Source: Marinomonas phaeophyticola
GTDB lineage: Bacteria; Pseudomonadota; Gammaproteobacteria; Pseudomonadales; Marinomonadaceae
Assembly: GCF_026966905.1 (NCBI RefSeq)
Contig: NZ_JAPUBN010000013.1
Location: 186,001-250,000 of the forward strand
DNA length: 64,000 nucleotides
Direction of reading: 5' to 3'
A model generated the notes under the pieces. It searched no databases, had not been told where the DNA came from, and saw only the letters and a list, made by a program, of their open reading frames with translations. This document shows, in pieces, positions 35,350-44,377 of this stretch. Position 1 is the first letter of the stretch; every line of letters starts with the position of its first letter. A program made the translations under genes and the position numbers.

Positions 35350-35392
35350 CGCTCAATGGTTTCAAAAAGCATAATTGAAACGCAATTGAGCG
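35350..35392. repeat. Long hairpin between the nitrilase gene and radA
   Basis: CGCTCAAT (35350-35357) pairs with ATTGAGCG (35385-35392), and inside it GTTTCA (35359-35364) pairs with TGAAAC (35376-35381), giving a two-part stem. It lies 57 bases past the end of the nitrilase fusion gene on the minus strand and 88 bases before radA. It is probably a 3'-end structure of that gene; there is no clear T-run. Confidence 0.5.
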
Positions 35393-35448
35393 GGTGAGGC
35401 AATATCAAAAAGTAAGGATTGACCTTATCTTAATGGGAATAAACCGGA

Positions 35449-36975
35449 TCAGACTTTGTTGCGAATCAGAGAATAAAGGTCATGACGGCGATCTTTTAGG
35501 TTGTTGACTGAGCCTTCACTGCGTGTCAATTTCAGTTTATCTAGATCTAAATCTGAGAACATTATCATTTCTGTGTTTGGTGTCGTCTCTGACATAACCG
35601 CATCATGGGGATACGAGAAGTCAGAAGGAGAGAATACCGCACTTTGAGCGTATTGGATGTCTAGGTTTTCAACCTGAGGTAAGTTGCCACAACTGCCGCA
35701 AATAACAACATAGCACTCATTTTCTATGGCTCTTGCTTGAGCACAACGACGAACACGGAGGTAGCCATTTTTGGTGTCTGTCCAGAAAGGGACGAAAAGA
35801 ATGTCCATGTCTTGATCTGCTAAGAGTCGACCTAATTCTGGAAACTCAACATCGTAGCAAATCAAAATGCCGACCCGGCCTGCGTCCGTATCGAATACTT
35901 TTAGTTCATTTCCGCCTTCTATAATCCAATCTCGGCGTTCATGTGGTGTAATATGAATTTTTCGCTGCTCTTCTATGGTGCCATCACGACGGCATAAATA
36001 GCTAACGTTATACATGATTTCATCTTCTAATAATGGCATGGAGCCAGTTATCACATTAATGTTGTAACTTACCGCCAGCTGCGACATCTCGGTTTTAAAG
36101 CGCTCAGTAAAGCTGGCTAAAAAACGAACGGCTTCTGTTTGGTTAGATTGATCTGGGCTTAATCCCATAAGGGGGGCATTAAAGAACTCAGGGAAAACGG
36201 CAAAGTCACTTTTATAATCAGAAACGGCGTCAATAAAATATTCAACTTGCTTGAGCAGTTCATCGACACTTTCAACTTCACGCATTTGCCATTGAATCGC
36301 ACCGGCACGTACCAGCGTTTTACGAGATTTAATGACCGTCGTTTCTGGCGCAAAGAAGATGTTCTTCCATTCTAATAAGGTTGCATAGCCCTGAGATTTC
36401 TCATCTTCAGGCATATACTGTTTTAACAAACGGGTGACTTGGAAATCATTGGATAGCTGAAATGACAAAATAGGATCGTAAATCTTACGTTCTTTTACCG
36501 CTTCTAAATATTCAAGAGGTGTCATTTCATCCATGTGCTCGTAGTAGCTAGGAATACGCCCACCGGCAAGAATGGCTCTTAAATTATGCTGGCGGCACAG
36601 TTCTTTACGGGCTTCATATAGGCGTCGACCTAAACGGTAGCCTCGATAATCTGGCGAAATCAGCACATCTAAACCATAGATAGCATCGCCTTTTTTATTG
36701 TTGAGAATGGTTTCTCTGTGGCCAATCAAGTCATCATAAGTGTGAGGGTTACTGAAGCGCTCATAATCCACCTGAGAAGACAGCGCCACGCCGACGATCT
36801 GCTCATGGTCAATTAAGCAAATCTGGCCTTCGGGAAAATCTTTTATGAGTTTCTCTATGGTATGAAGAGGCCAGGCCCCACCAATATCATCGTATACGCG
36901 ATCCATTAATTCTTTTAACTGTGGGTAATCTTCAACAGTGATATTACGAATTTTAAGATGCAAATCTTCTAACAT
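35449..36975 (-). CDS. Fusion of GNAT acetyltransferase and carbon-nitrogen hydrolase (nitrilase)
   Basis: 508 residues. Residues 1-200 are a GNAT domain (YGLDVLISPDYRGYRLGRRLYEARKELC with the acetyl-CoA loop). Residues about 225-500 are a nitrilase-superfamily hydrolase with the catalytic triad in FAVFPEFFNAPL (Glu), EEQRKIHITPHERRDW (Lys) and VGILICYDVEFPELGR (Cys). The fusion is a known bacterial architecture of unknown substrate; it would acetylate one amine and hydrolyse an amide, perhaps in a small-molecule repair role (inference). It is a stand-alone gene. Confidence 0.9.
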   Translation of the reverse strand: MLEDLHLKIRNITVEDYPQLKELMDRVYDDIGGAWPLHTIEKLIKDFPEGQICLIDHEQIVGVALSSQVDYERFSNPHTYDDLIGHRETILNNKKGDAIYGLDVLISPDYRGYRLGRRLYEARKELCRQHNLRAILAGGRIPSYYEHMDEMTPLEYLEAVKERKIYDPILSFQLSNDFQVTRLLKQYMPEDEKSQGYATLLEWKNIFFAPETTVIKSRKTLVRAGAIQWQMREVESVDELLKQVEYFIDAVSDYKSDFAVFPEFFNAPLMGLSPDQSNQTEAVRFLASFTERFKTEMSQLAVSYNINVITGSMPLLEDEIMYNVSYLCRRDGTIEEQRKIHITPHERRDWIIEGGNELKVFDTDAGRVGILICYDVEFPELGRLLADQDMDILFVPFWTDTKNGYLRVRRCAQARAIENECYVVICGSCGNLPQVENLDIQYAQSAVFSPSDFSYPHDAVMSETTPNTEMIMFSDLDLDKLKLTRSEGSVNNLKDRRHDLYSLIRNKV

Positions 36976-37090
36976 GAAAAGTCCTATAGATAACGATTAA
37001 GTTCAGTAACGAATACAAGATGTGAATAAGGCAATTTAACGCAGCATATAACATTACAATGGGGAACGGATAGCAATTAATAAAGGCTTA

Positions 37091-37129
37091 TTAAAAGAAA
37101 ACCCCTGCACTTAATGTAAGTGAGGGGTT
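37091..37129 (-). terminator. Rho-independent terminator of glnK-amtB
   Basis: AACCCCTGCACTTA (37100-37113) and TAAGTGAGGGGTT (37117-37129) form a strong stem with a 3-base loop and a single mismatch/bulge. On the minus strand the stem is followed by TTTTCTTTT. It lies 41 bases past the amtB stop, so it ends the glnK-amtB transcript. Confidence 0.85.
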
Positions 37130-37169
37130 GTCTTAGAGTGGCTCAGAATTTGAAAATAATTGGAATGGA

Positions 37170-38435
37170 TTATTTCTTGCCAAACTCTGGGTATGCTTCC
37201 ATACCACATTCTGAAAGGTCAACACCTTCATACTCTTCTTCGTCTGTAACACGGATTCCCATGACGGCTTTAATAACAGACCAAACTACCAAGCTTGCTA
37301 GGAATACCCAGATAAAGATAGTTAATGCACCGGCAATTTGACCGCCAAATGTTGCACCATCATTTGTGAATGGAACAGCAAGTAGACCCCAAAGACCAAC
37401 CACACCGTGGACAGAGATCGCACCGACTGGATCATCAATTTTCATTTTATCTAGAGTCAGGATGGAAACAACAACAATCAGACCACCTACAGCACCAATA
37501 ATCGTGGCGCCTAATGCTGTTGGTGTAGAAGGTTCAGCTGTAATGGCAACTAGACCTGCAAGCGCACCGTTCAACAACATAGTTAAATCGGCTTTATTAA
37601 ACAATATACGGCCTAGAATCAATGCAGCAATTGCACCACCAGCGGCAGCGGCATTGGTATTTAAGAACACCATAGCGACAGAGTTTGCACTGGCGATATC
37701 GCCCAGTTTTAGAACAGAGCCACCGTTAAAGCCAAACCAACCCATCCATAGAATGAATGTACCTAGCGTTGCCAATGGTAAATTTGCTCCTGGGATGGCA
37801 CGAACTTCACCATTTGGACCGTATTTACCTTTACGAGCACCTAGTAGAAGTACACCTGCAAGAGCGGCGGCCGCACCTGCCATATGAACGATACCTGAAC
37901 CAGCGAAATCAGAGAATCCCATATCACCTAGGTTGTACATGCCAAAAACATCGTTACCACCCCAAGTCCAAGACCCTTCAAGAGGATAAATAACCGCTGT
38001 CATAACAACCGCAAACGCTAAGAATGACCACAGTTTCATACGCTCAGCAACGGCACCAGACACGATAGACATTGCGGTTGCAACAAAGACAACTTGGAAG
38101 AAAAAGTCAGAAGCGCTTGAGTAGATGGATCCACCTTCAAAGCCATCTTCACGACCGGAGAAATCCCCGAGAGTTGACGCCACATCGACTTCTTCAATAC
38201 CGGATAAGAACCAAGTACCACCATACATGATGGCATAACCGCAAACGAGGTACATGATGCAAGAGATTGCAAACAAAGCCACGTTTTTAGTTAGAATTTC
38301 AGTTGTGTTTTTACCGCGAACTAAGCCTGCTTCTAGCATGGAAAAACCAGCGGCCATCCACATGACTAACGCACCACAAACTAAGAAGTAAAATGTGTCC
38401 ATGGCATACTGTAAATGAAAAATTTGATCTTGCAT
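37170..38435 (-). CDS. amtB: Ammonium transporter
   Basis: 421 residues from the ATG at 38435, which has AGGGGGG 7 bases upstream; an in-frame extension to 38525 overlaps glnK and has no support. There are eleven or so membrane segments. AGFSMLEAGLVRGKN is the Amt signature, and the pore histidines fall in SGIVHMAGAAAALAG and ISVHGVVGLWG. It conducts ammonium or NH3 into the cytoplasm. It is co-transcribed with the PII gene 37 bases upstream, whose product plugs the channel when nitrogen is plentiful. Confidence 0.95.
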   Translation of the reverse strand: MQDQIFHLQYAMDTFYFLVCGALVMWMAAGFSMLEAGLVRGKNTTEILTKNVALFAISCIMYLVCGYAIMYGGTWFLSGIEEVDVASTLGDFSGREDGFEGGSIYSSASDFFFQVVFVATAMSIVSGAVAERMKLWSFLAFAVVMTAVIYPLEGSWTWGGNDVFGMYNLGDMGFSDFAGSGIVHMAGAAAALAGVLLLGARKGKYGPNGEVRAIPGANLPLATLGTFILWMGWFGFNGGSVLKLGDIASANSVAMVFLNTNAAAAGGAIAALILGRILFNKADLTMLLNGALAGLVAITAEPSTPTALGATIIGAVGGLIVVVSILTLDKMKIDDPVGAISVHGVVGLWGLLAVPFTNDGATFGGQIAGALTIFIWVFLASLVVWSVIKAVMGIRVTDEEEYEGVDLSECGMEAYPEFGKK

Positions 38436-38472
38436 GTTTCGCCCCCCTAAGGCTAATAAAATGGAGACCGTA

Positions 38473-38868
<396 letters not shown>

Positions 38869-38874
38869 TCACTA

Positions 38875-38891
38875 TTCAAGTACTGTGCCAA
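38875..38891 (-). promoter_or_regulatory. Sigma-54-like promoter of glnK-amtB
   Basis: On the minus strand TTGGCAC-AGTAC-TTGAA has a perfect -24 element and spacing, but GA replaces the usual GC at -12. The expected transcript start, about 38864, would give a 5' leader near 53 bases. Two NtrC-like sites lie upstream at the usual enhancer distance, which supports the call. Confidence 0.55.
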
Positions 38892-38962
38892 TAACCTGAA
38901 CGCTAGGTTTGGTAAGGGGTTCAGCGTTTTTAGAGTGATTGCGATATACAGAAACATTCAGG

Positions 38963-38979
38963 TGCGCTTTTTTTGTGCG
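38963..38979. promoter_or_regulatory. NtrC-like binding site 1
   Basis: TGCGCTTTTTTTGTGCG. The left half matches the NtrC consensus TGCRCY exactly; the right half TGTGCG agrees at four of six positions with RGYGCA. Its centre is about 107 bases upstream of the predicted glnK transcript start. An identical copy lies 44 bases further out. Confidence 0.55.
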
Positions 38980-39006
38980 GCATCATGGGGAGGAATAAAG
39001 GTTGAG

Positions 39007-39023
39007 TGCGCTTTTTTTGTGCG
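39007..39023. promoter_or_regulatory. NtrC-like binding site 2
   Basis: The same 17-mer as at 38963-38979, base for base, in the same orientation, with centres 44 bases apart (about four helical turns). Exact duplication of an enhancer-like site next to a sigma-54-type promoter is strong circumstantial evidence for NtrC control of glnK-amtB. The 331-base gap 38812-39142 holds these sites and, at its right, the ubiK start region. Confidence 0.55.
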
Positions 39024-39142
39024 TATCGATTCTAGTTGGCCATTAGTGCCTGCTATTTAGTGTGAAGTTTTAGAAAATAAGCGCAATTCTCTGTAAGGCC
39101 TGTGCTACCATTTAGTTCATATGTACTCAAACGGTGATATCC

Positions 39143-39379
39143 ATGATTGATCAATTTATTAAACAGTTCGGCTCTGGATTAGAGCAAGCGACAAGTCAAT
39201 TAAGTAAACTGCCAGCAGAAGAGATTCAGATGCAGTTGCAAGCGGTGGCAAAAACAACACTTTCTAAAATGGATTTAGTGAGTCGTGAGGAATTTGAAGT
39301 GCAAGCGGCCATGTTAGCGAAATATCGCCAACGTTTAGTTGAACTAGAAGATAAGATTAAACAATTAGAGCAAGATTAA
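39143..39379 (+). CDS. ubiK: Ubiquinone biosynthesis accessory factor UbiK
   Basis: 78 residues. MIDQFIKQFGSGLEQATSQL, then ALQ..AKTTLSKMDLVSREEFEVQAAMLAKYRQRLVELEDKI match the UbiK/YqiC (BMFP) family: an amphipathic N-terminal part and a C-terminal trimeric coiled coil. UbiK supports the Ubi metabolon in aerobic ubiquinone synthesis with UbiJ. The ATG at 39143 is preferred over the in-frame GTG at 39134 because GGTGAT before it serves as ribosome site. Confidence 0.88.
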   Translation: MIDQFIKQFGSGLEQATSQLSKLPAEEIQMQLQAVAKTTLSKMDLVSREEFEVQAAMLAKYRQRLVELEDKIKQLEQD

Positions 39380-39474
39380 AAAAATTGATTTTAACGGATT
39401 GTTGAGAATATAATCGATTTTAAAGGCATCCTAGGAAGGAAGCTAAAATTTGTTATATATGAAAGGACTCTATC

Positions 39475-42321
39475 GTGATTCATTTTTCACATGCTTTATC
39501 TTATCATTTTGATCATTACTCGTATTCACACTCATCTAGCTTAGCTAAAAAACGAGACCTTGTTTTGTTTAAAGGCGGCTGGATGTTGGTGCTTTTGTTG
39601 TTAACCGCTTGTACTAACTCGTCAAATCGTGTGAGTGTAAATACGATACCGGATGTGAATTCTGATATAGAGACGTTTACCTTAGAAAATGGGTTAGATG
39701 TTATTCTTTGGCGTGGCGGTAACCAGAACGCGGTATTTCAGTTGCTGATTCATAGTGGTAGTTTACAAGAAGAAGCGGATCAGCTTGGTTATGCGCATTT
39801 TGTTGAGCATATGGCGTTTAGTCAGGTGACTGAGAACGGTGAGCGCCCGATTCAGGATAAGTTAGCCGCGTTAGAGTTAGAATTTGGTAAACATGCTAAT
39901 GCCTACACTTATTTTGACCATACTGAATATCGTTTGTTAGTGAGACAAAACGACCTTACCAAAAGCCTTCAAGCATTGGCGCTACTGACAGATTTTGCCC
40001 TCAATACAGAGTTTAATGAAGAGGAAGTCGAAAAAGAAAAACCGGTCATTATAGAAGAGTGGCGCTTAAAAAATGTTAATAACCCCTCCGTTTATCAACA
40101 AGCATTAAATGCAAAGCTAAGTGGCAGTAGATACATAAAGCGTTTTCCTATTGGTACTAAAGATAGTATTAACCATGCAACAGCGGATGCTCTTGACGCA
40201 TTTTACTCCCGTCATTATCAGGCAGACAATGCGACTTTAATTATCACTGGCAATATAGACCGTAAGGCATTAAAAGCGGCCATTGTAGATAGTTTCAAAA
40301 ACTGGAGGGCTTCAGGTGAAGGGAAATCCTCTCGCGTTGATTTACCAGCGATCAAAAATGAAGGGGCTGAGATTTATGCCGATGACAATATTAATGGGTA
40401 TGTATTAACGCGCTCTCATACGTTTGATCAATCATTTTTCAATAGTGAATTAGGAATGATTAAACGAGACCAGATCATAGCGCTTCTGGATATTTTTAAT
40501 GACAGAATTGCGCATCGCTTGCTAGAAACCCAAGGCAATGTGGAATCTATTTTTGCCAATTTAACCCTGGATCCTCTCACCTATCAATCTAATCTTAATT
40601 TTACCGCCATGAGTAATTTTGACGGGCTACCTCAAGCGAGTCAGATCATAGCAGAAGAAATGTCTAGAATAGTGAAACATGGATTGCATGGGAAAGAATG
40701 GTTTGGTTGGCGAAAAAGACGATTCAGAGACATTGAGGAGGATTTCAGATCTTCGCTTTACCTCGCTTCCGAAGCGTCAAGGTACGCCTTAAATCAAGGG
40801 CTCTTACTTGATGAGAACAGTTACATACAGTTATTAAAGGACGCCCATTTCAATACTGAATTAGTCGATTTTCAACAAGTCGCAGCTAAATACTTCACTT
40901 TGCCAAGCAAAATAGTACTGAAACACAATAAGAGGCAACCGGCTCCTTCAAAGAGCATGCTGTCAAACTATTTTTCCCGTGCAACTGATCATATTATGCC
41001 GGCTAAAGCGGTTGTAAGCGATACTCAATGGCCTTTATCAAAGGTAGCCGGAAGCATTCTGAAAAAAACAACACTGGCTAATGACATAATTGAATATCAA
41101 TTAAGTAATGGATTGGTCGTACGGTTTTATGAAACGCAACAAGACTTAAACAACATTAATTTACAGTTGGTTGGTTTAGGGGGGTTAAGTGAAATGCCGG
41201 AGGATGAGGTGCTGGCAGCGCGTTTAGCGACAGCAGTAATGTCTGCGAGTGGGTTAAGAAACATGACGGGTGCAGAATTAAAAGAATGGTTAATTCAAGC
41301 CGGGATTCATTTAAATGCGCATTTCACATTTAATTCTCGTGAATTAGATATGAAATCCACTCAGGCAGACCTAGATGTGCTTTTACGACTGTTGCATTTA
41401 GCTTTAACAGAAGTAAAAGTGGACCCTAAAATGTTTACTTACGTTCAAAAGCTCAATATAGACCAATTACAGCAACTGAGTAACTCTCCCACTAACGACT
41501 TTACTTTACGGGTAGAAGAGGTGTTAACAAATAACGACCCTGCTTTTCGTCGAATGACCTCCGATGAAGTAATGCAAATCGATGAACAGAGAATGTCCAA
41601 TATCTATGACACTTATTTTAAAGGAACACAAAATTATGTGCTAACCATTGTTGGTGATGTCTCTCCAGATGCATTAGAGCCATTACTGGTTAACTTTGTT
41701 GCAAATATTCCGCAAACGGCAGCCAAAAGAGGCCCTTCTAGAGATAATCCTATTGCACCAAAATCGATTACAGTTGAAGGTCGTGGATCAAATGCTGACG
41801 CAACAAGGGTTACGATTATTAAAACCTTGCCTAAACAGGCGTTTCTACATAAGCACCATCCTGATATCCATTGGATTCAACGACATTTCAATAAGGTTCT
41901 GTTTCATGAAATACGAGAAGAGCAGGGTCTTGTTTATTCAGTAAATGTGGTTGTTGACGGTGAGAGCCCTTCTTCAGTGGCTTATTCTTTGAAAGTGGCT
42001 TTTTTAACGGATCCTGCGAAAGCCAAACAGGTTGTTGATATCATTAATCAAGAACTTCTAAAAGCCTCAAAAGACGCGCCGACGCTCGCCGAACTAAATA
42101 AAACCTTAATAGAACAGCGTCAACATTATGCCCAGGATTTGAAAAATAATAATACCCTGTCTAGGCTGCTTGCCGGGGCAGAGTTTCAAGGAATACCCAT
42201 AGAATATGTATTTTCTGCAGAGGACTATATTCCAGAAAAGGACATTCAATCCACGCAAGCTCTGATGGCAGAGCTGCTATCGGGGAACAGCATTGATACC
42301 ACCTTTATCCTTAATCCTTAG
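39475..42321 (+). CDS. M16 (pitrilysin/insulinase) family zinc peptidase, putative lipoprotein
   Basis: 948 residues starting at GTG with AAAGGA 7 bases upstream; the only nearby ATG (39459) is out of frame. After an unusual His/Ser-rich stretch (residues 1-24), KKRDLVLFKGG and a hydrophobic run end in the lipobox LLLTAC. The inverted zinc motif HFVEH near residue 107 with the distal Glu in VIIEEWR defines the active half; the C-terminal half (about 520-940) is the inactive partner domain that closes the peptide chamber. It probably degrades peptides at the outer membrane or in the periplasm. It is a stand-alone gene. Confidence 0.88.
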   Translation: MIHFSHALSYHFDHYSYSHSSSLAKKRDLVLFKGGWMLVLLLLTACTNSSNRVSVNTIPDVNSDIETFTLENGLDVILWRGGNQNAVFQLLIHSGSLQEEADQLGYAHFVEHMAFSQVTENGERPIQDKLAALELEFGKHANAYTYFDHTEYRLLVRQNDLTKSLQALALLTDFALNTEFNEEEVEKEKPVIIEEWRLKNVNNPSVYQQALNAKLSGSRYIKRFPIGTKDSINHATADALDAFYSRHYQADNATLIITGNIDRKALKAAIVDSFKNWRASGEGKSSRVDLPAIKNEGAEIYADDNINGYVLTRSHTFDQSFFNSELGMIKRDQIIALLDIFNDRIAHRLLETQGNVESIFANLTLDPLTYQSNLNFTAMSNFDGLPQASQIIAEEMSRIVKHGLHGKEWFGWRKRRFRDIEEDFRSSLYLASEASRYALNQGLLLDENSYIQLLKDAHFNTELVDFQQVAAKYFTLPSKIVLKHNKRQPAPSKSMLSNYFSRATDHIMPAKAVVSDTQWPLSKVAGSILKKTTLANDIIEYQLSNGLVVRFYETQQDLNNINLQLVGLGGLSEMPEDEVLAARLATAVMSASGLRNMTGAELKEWLIQAGIHLNAHFTFNSRELDMKSTQADLDVLLRLLHLALTEVKVDPKMFTYVQKLNIDQLQQLSNSPTNDFTLRVEEVLTNNDPAFRRMTSDEVMQIDEQRMSNIYDTYFKGTQNYVLTIVGDVSPDALEPLLVNFVANIPQTAAKRGPSRDNPIAPKSITVEGRGSNADATRVTIIKTLPKQAFLHKHHPDIHWIQRHFNKVLFHEIREEQGLVYSVNVVVDGESPSSVAYSLKVAFLTDPAKAKQVVDIINQELLKASKDAPTLAELNKTLIEQRQHYAQDLKNNNTLSRLLAGAEFQGIPIEYVFSAEDYIPEKDIQSTQALMAELLSGNSIDTTFILNP

Positions 42322-42356
42322 CAATACGTAATGATTTCCGGCTAATGGTTGAGCCG

Positions 42357-42572
42357 TCATTTCCAACCCATTAGCCAGTCTGTTTCTTGTTTTAACGCTT
42401 GCCAATCCAAAGTAAGTTGGCGTCGACTAAAAATGGACTCTAATACACACTGAAGGACAAGATCGTTGTCATCTTTAACCAGTTTTACCACCAGAAAATG
42501 CTTTTCTTTATTTTTTGGTGATCTTGCGGTCCACTTGCTAAGGTGTAGCTTATTAGGGTTGATTCTGCGCAT
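42357..42572 (-). CDS. Small Trp-rich conserved protein (TIGR02450 type)
   Basis: 71 residues. NPNKLHLSKWTARSPKNKEKHFLVVKLV, CVLESIFSRRQLTLDWQALKQETDWLMGWK match the tryptophan-rich TIGR02450/DUF2389 family found in gamma-proteobacteria and cyanobacteria; function unknown. It is convergent with the M16 gene (35 bases between stops) and divergent from comM. Confidence 0.8.
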   Translation of the reverse strand: MRRINPNKLHLSKWTARSPKNKEKHFLVVKLVKDDNDLVLQCVLESIFSRRQLTLDWQALKQETDWLMGWK

Positions 42573-42737
42573 GACAATTTCTCGCTTCTTAGTGTACTTT
42601 TTTACAGGTTAATTGCTTTGATACGAGGGTATGTATCTATTGGTTCAATTTTTGAGTGAGAGACGTATAAAAAAACGACAGTAAGCAAAAAATATTTCAA
42701 GAAACGTGTTTTAAATAAAAATGATCAAGGAGCGATC

Positions 42738-44249
42738 ATGAGTTTAGCAACTTTATTTTGTCGTGCCCGTGTTGGCATAGATTCCCCATTGGTGACAGTG
42801 GAAACCCATATATCAGGTGGTTTGCCAGCTCTAAACATAGTAGGACTTCCCGAAGCTGCGGTGCGTGAAGCCAAAGATCGTGTACGCAGTGCGATTCTTA
42901 ATAGTCAGTTTGATTACCCTACACAACGTATTACCATTAATCTTGCCCCTGCGGACCTGCCTAAAGAAGGTGGTCGTTTTGATTTGGCGATTGCGATTAG
43001 TATTTTATACGCTTCAGGTCAATTAGGAGAGGTAGATTTAGAAAAATACGAGTTTATTGGAGAATTGTCATTAGCGGGGGCGATTAGATCTGTATCTGGG
43101 CTTCTGCCTTCTGCTGTCGCGTGTGCCAAGCAGGGACGGCAGTTGATTCTCCCTAAGGAAAATCAAGCAGAAGCCTCTCTGGTAGAAGCGGATCATTTAT
43201 GCGCTCAACACTTAACCCAAGTGACGGCCTTTCTTTTAGGGTTAACTCAGCTTTCTCCTTGCCAAGCGGCAGATACGGATAATTTAAAAGCAAGCTATAA
43301 AGATATGGCGGATGTAAAAGGTCAGCCTCTGGCTAGAAGAGCTTTAGAAGTGGCCGCGGCAGGTGGACATAATCTCCTTTTTATTGGGCCTCCAGGAACT
43401 GGAAAAACGATGCTTGCGTCGAGACTGCCAAGTATTATGCCCTCTATGACAGAGTCTGAAGCATTGGCCGTAGCTTCAATTCAATCCATCTCAGGGAGAA
43501 AAATGGGGCTTGATTGGTTTTGGCAACAACGGCCATTTCGCTCTCCTCACCATAGTAGCTCTGCAGCGGCATTGGTGGGAGGAGGGTCGATTCCTAAACC
43601 TGGAGAAATCTCTCTCGCTCATTGTGGTGTGCTCTTCCTTGATGAGTTACCAGAATTTGATCGTAAAGTCTTAGAAGTGTTAAGAGAGCCATTAGAAAAC
43701 GGTGAAATTCACCTCTCGAGAGCACGTAGCCAAATGACGTATCCAGCGAGGTTTCTTTTAGTCGCAGCGATGAATGCAAGCAATGAAGCGTATTCTGGTG
43801 AAGAGGATTATTATCAATCTCAAGCGACTAAAAAATACCTAAGTAAATTATCCGCTCCATTTTTAGATCGTATCGATTTGCATGTTGAAGTCCCTCCATT
43901 GCCATCAGATATTCTGGTGAATGCCCAAGAGCAAGGAGAGTCTAGTGTTGATGTAAAGAAAAGAGTAGAACAAGCCGTCGTTCGTCAAAGAGAGCGCCAA
44001 GGGTGTCAGAATGCTCAACTTTCGGGCCGGCAATTGGAGTCGATTTGCAACCTATCAGAAGAGGATAAGCGCTTTATGCAACAGGCGCTGGAAAAGCTAA
44101 AGCTGTCTGCGAGGGCTTATCATAGGGTATTAAAAGTCGCGCTAACGCTTGCGGATTTATCAAAAGAAGACAAAGTTGCCCGACATCATTTAATGGAGTC
44201 GTTAGGGTACCGTAAGATGGAGCAAAAATTGGCTAAGCTGGTTGGTTAA
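42738..44249 (+). CDS. comM: YifB/ComM family AAA+ ATPase (Mg-chelatase-like)
   Basis: 503 residues. The N-terminal Lon-like ChlI domain (VTVETHISGGLPALNIVGLPEAAVREAKDRVRSAI) precedes the AAA+ core with Walker A GPPGTGKTMLASRLP near residue 215, Walker B HCGVLFLDELPEF and a C-terminal helical domain. ComM is a hexameric helicase that helps branch migration and integration of incoming DNA during natural transformation. The ribosome site is AAGGAGCG. It is a stand-alone gene, convergent with the AEC gene. Confidence 0.93.
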   Translation: MSLATLFCRARVGIDSPLVTVETHISGGLPALNIVGLPEAAVREAKDRVRSAILNSQFDYPTQRITINLAPADLPKEGGRFDLAIAISILYASGQLGEVDLEKYEFIGELSLAGAIRSVSGLLPSAVACAKQGRQLILPKENQAEASLVEADHLCAQHLTQVTAFLLGLTQLSPCQAADTDNLKASYKDMADVKGQPLARRALEVAAAGGHNLLFIGPPGTGKTMLASRLPSIMPSMTESEALAVASIQSISGRKMGLDWFWQQRPFRSPHHSSSAAALVGGGSIPKPGEISLAHCGVLFLDELPEFDRKVLEVLREPLENGEIHLSRARSQMTYPARFLLVAAMNASNEAYSGEEDYYQSQATKKYLSKLSAPFLDRIDLHVEVPPLPSDILVNAQEQGESSVDVKKRVEQAVVRQRERQGCQNAQLSGRQLESICNLSEEDKRFMQQALEKLKLSARAYHRVLKVALTLADLSKEDKVARHHLMESLGYRKMEQKLAKLVG

Positions 44250-44332
44250 GTGTGCTGACTAAATTTATAGGCTAGGTTTGTGGAAGAAGCGCGAAGGTGG
44301 TGTTGAATAAATGGAGTAGGACAAAAAAGTTA

Positions 44333-44361
44333 AATAGACGCTATTTTGCATAGCGCCTATT
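44333..44361 (-). terminator. Terminator between comM and the AEC transporter gene
   Basis: AATAGACGCTAT (44333-44344) and ATAGCGCCTATT (44350-44361) form a 12-bp stem with one mismatch and a 5-base loop. On the minus strand TTTTTT follows shortly after, so it best suits the AEC gene, while also stopping comM readthrough. Confidence 0.6.
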
Positions 44362-44377
44362 ATTGAGCTTATAGACA

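Noticed and set aside
37366-37887. 173-residue open frame opposite amtB
   Set aside because: Antisense to a conserved transporter, with Pro/Ala-rich shadow composition and no ribosome site.
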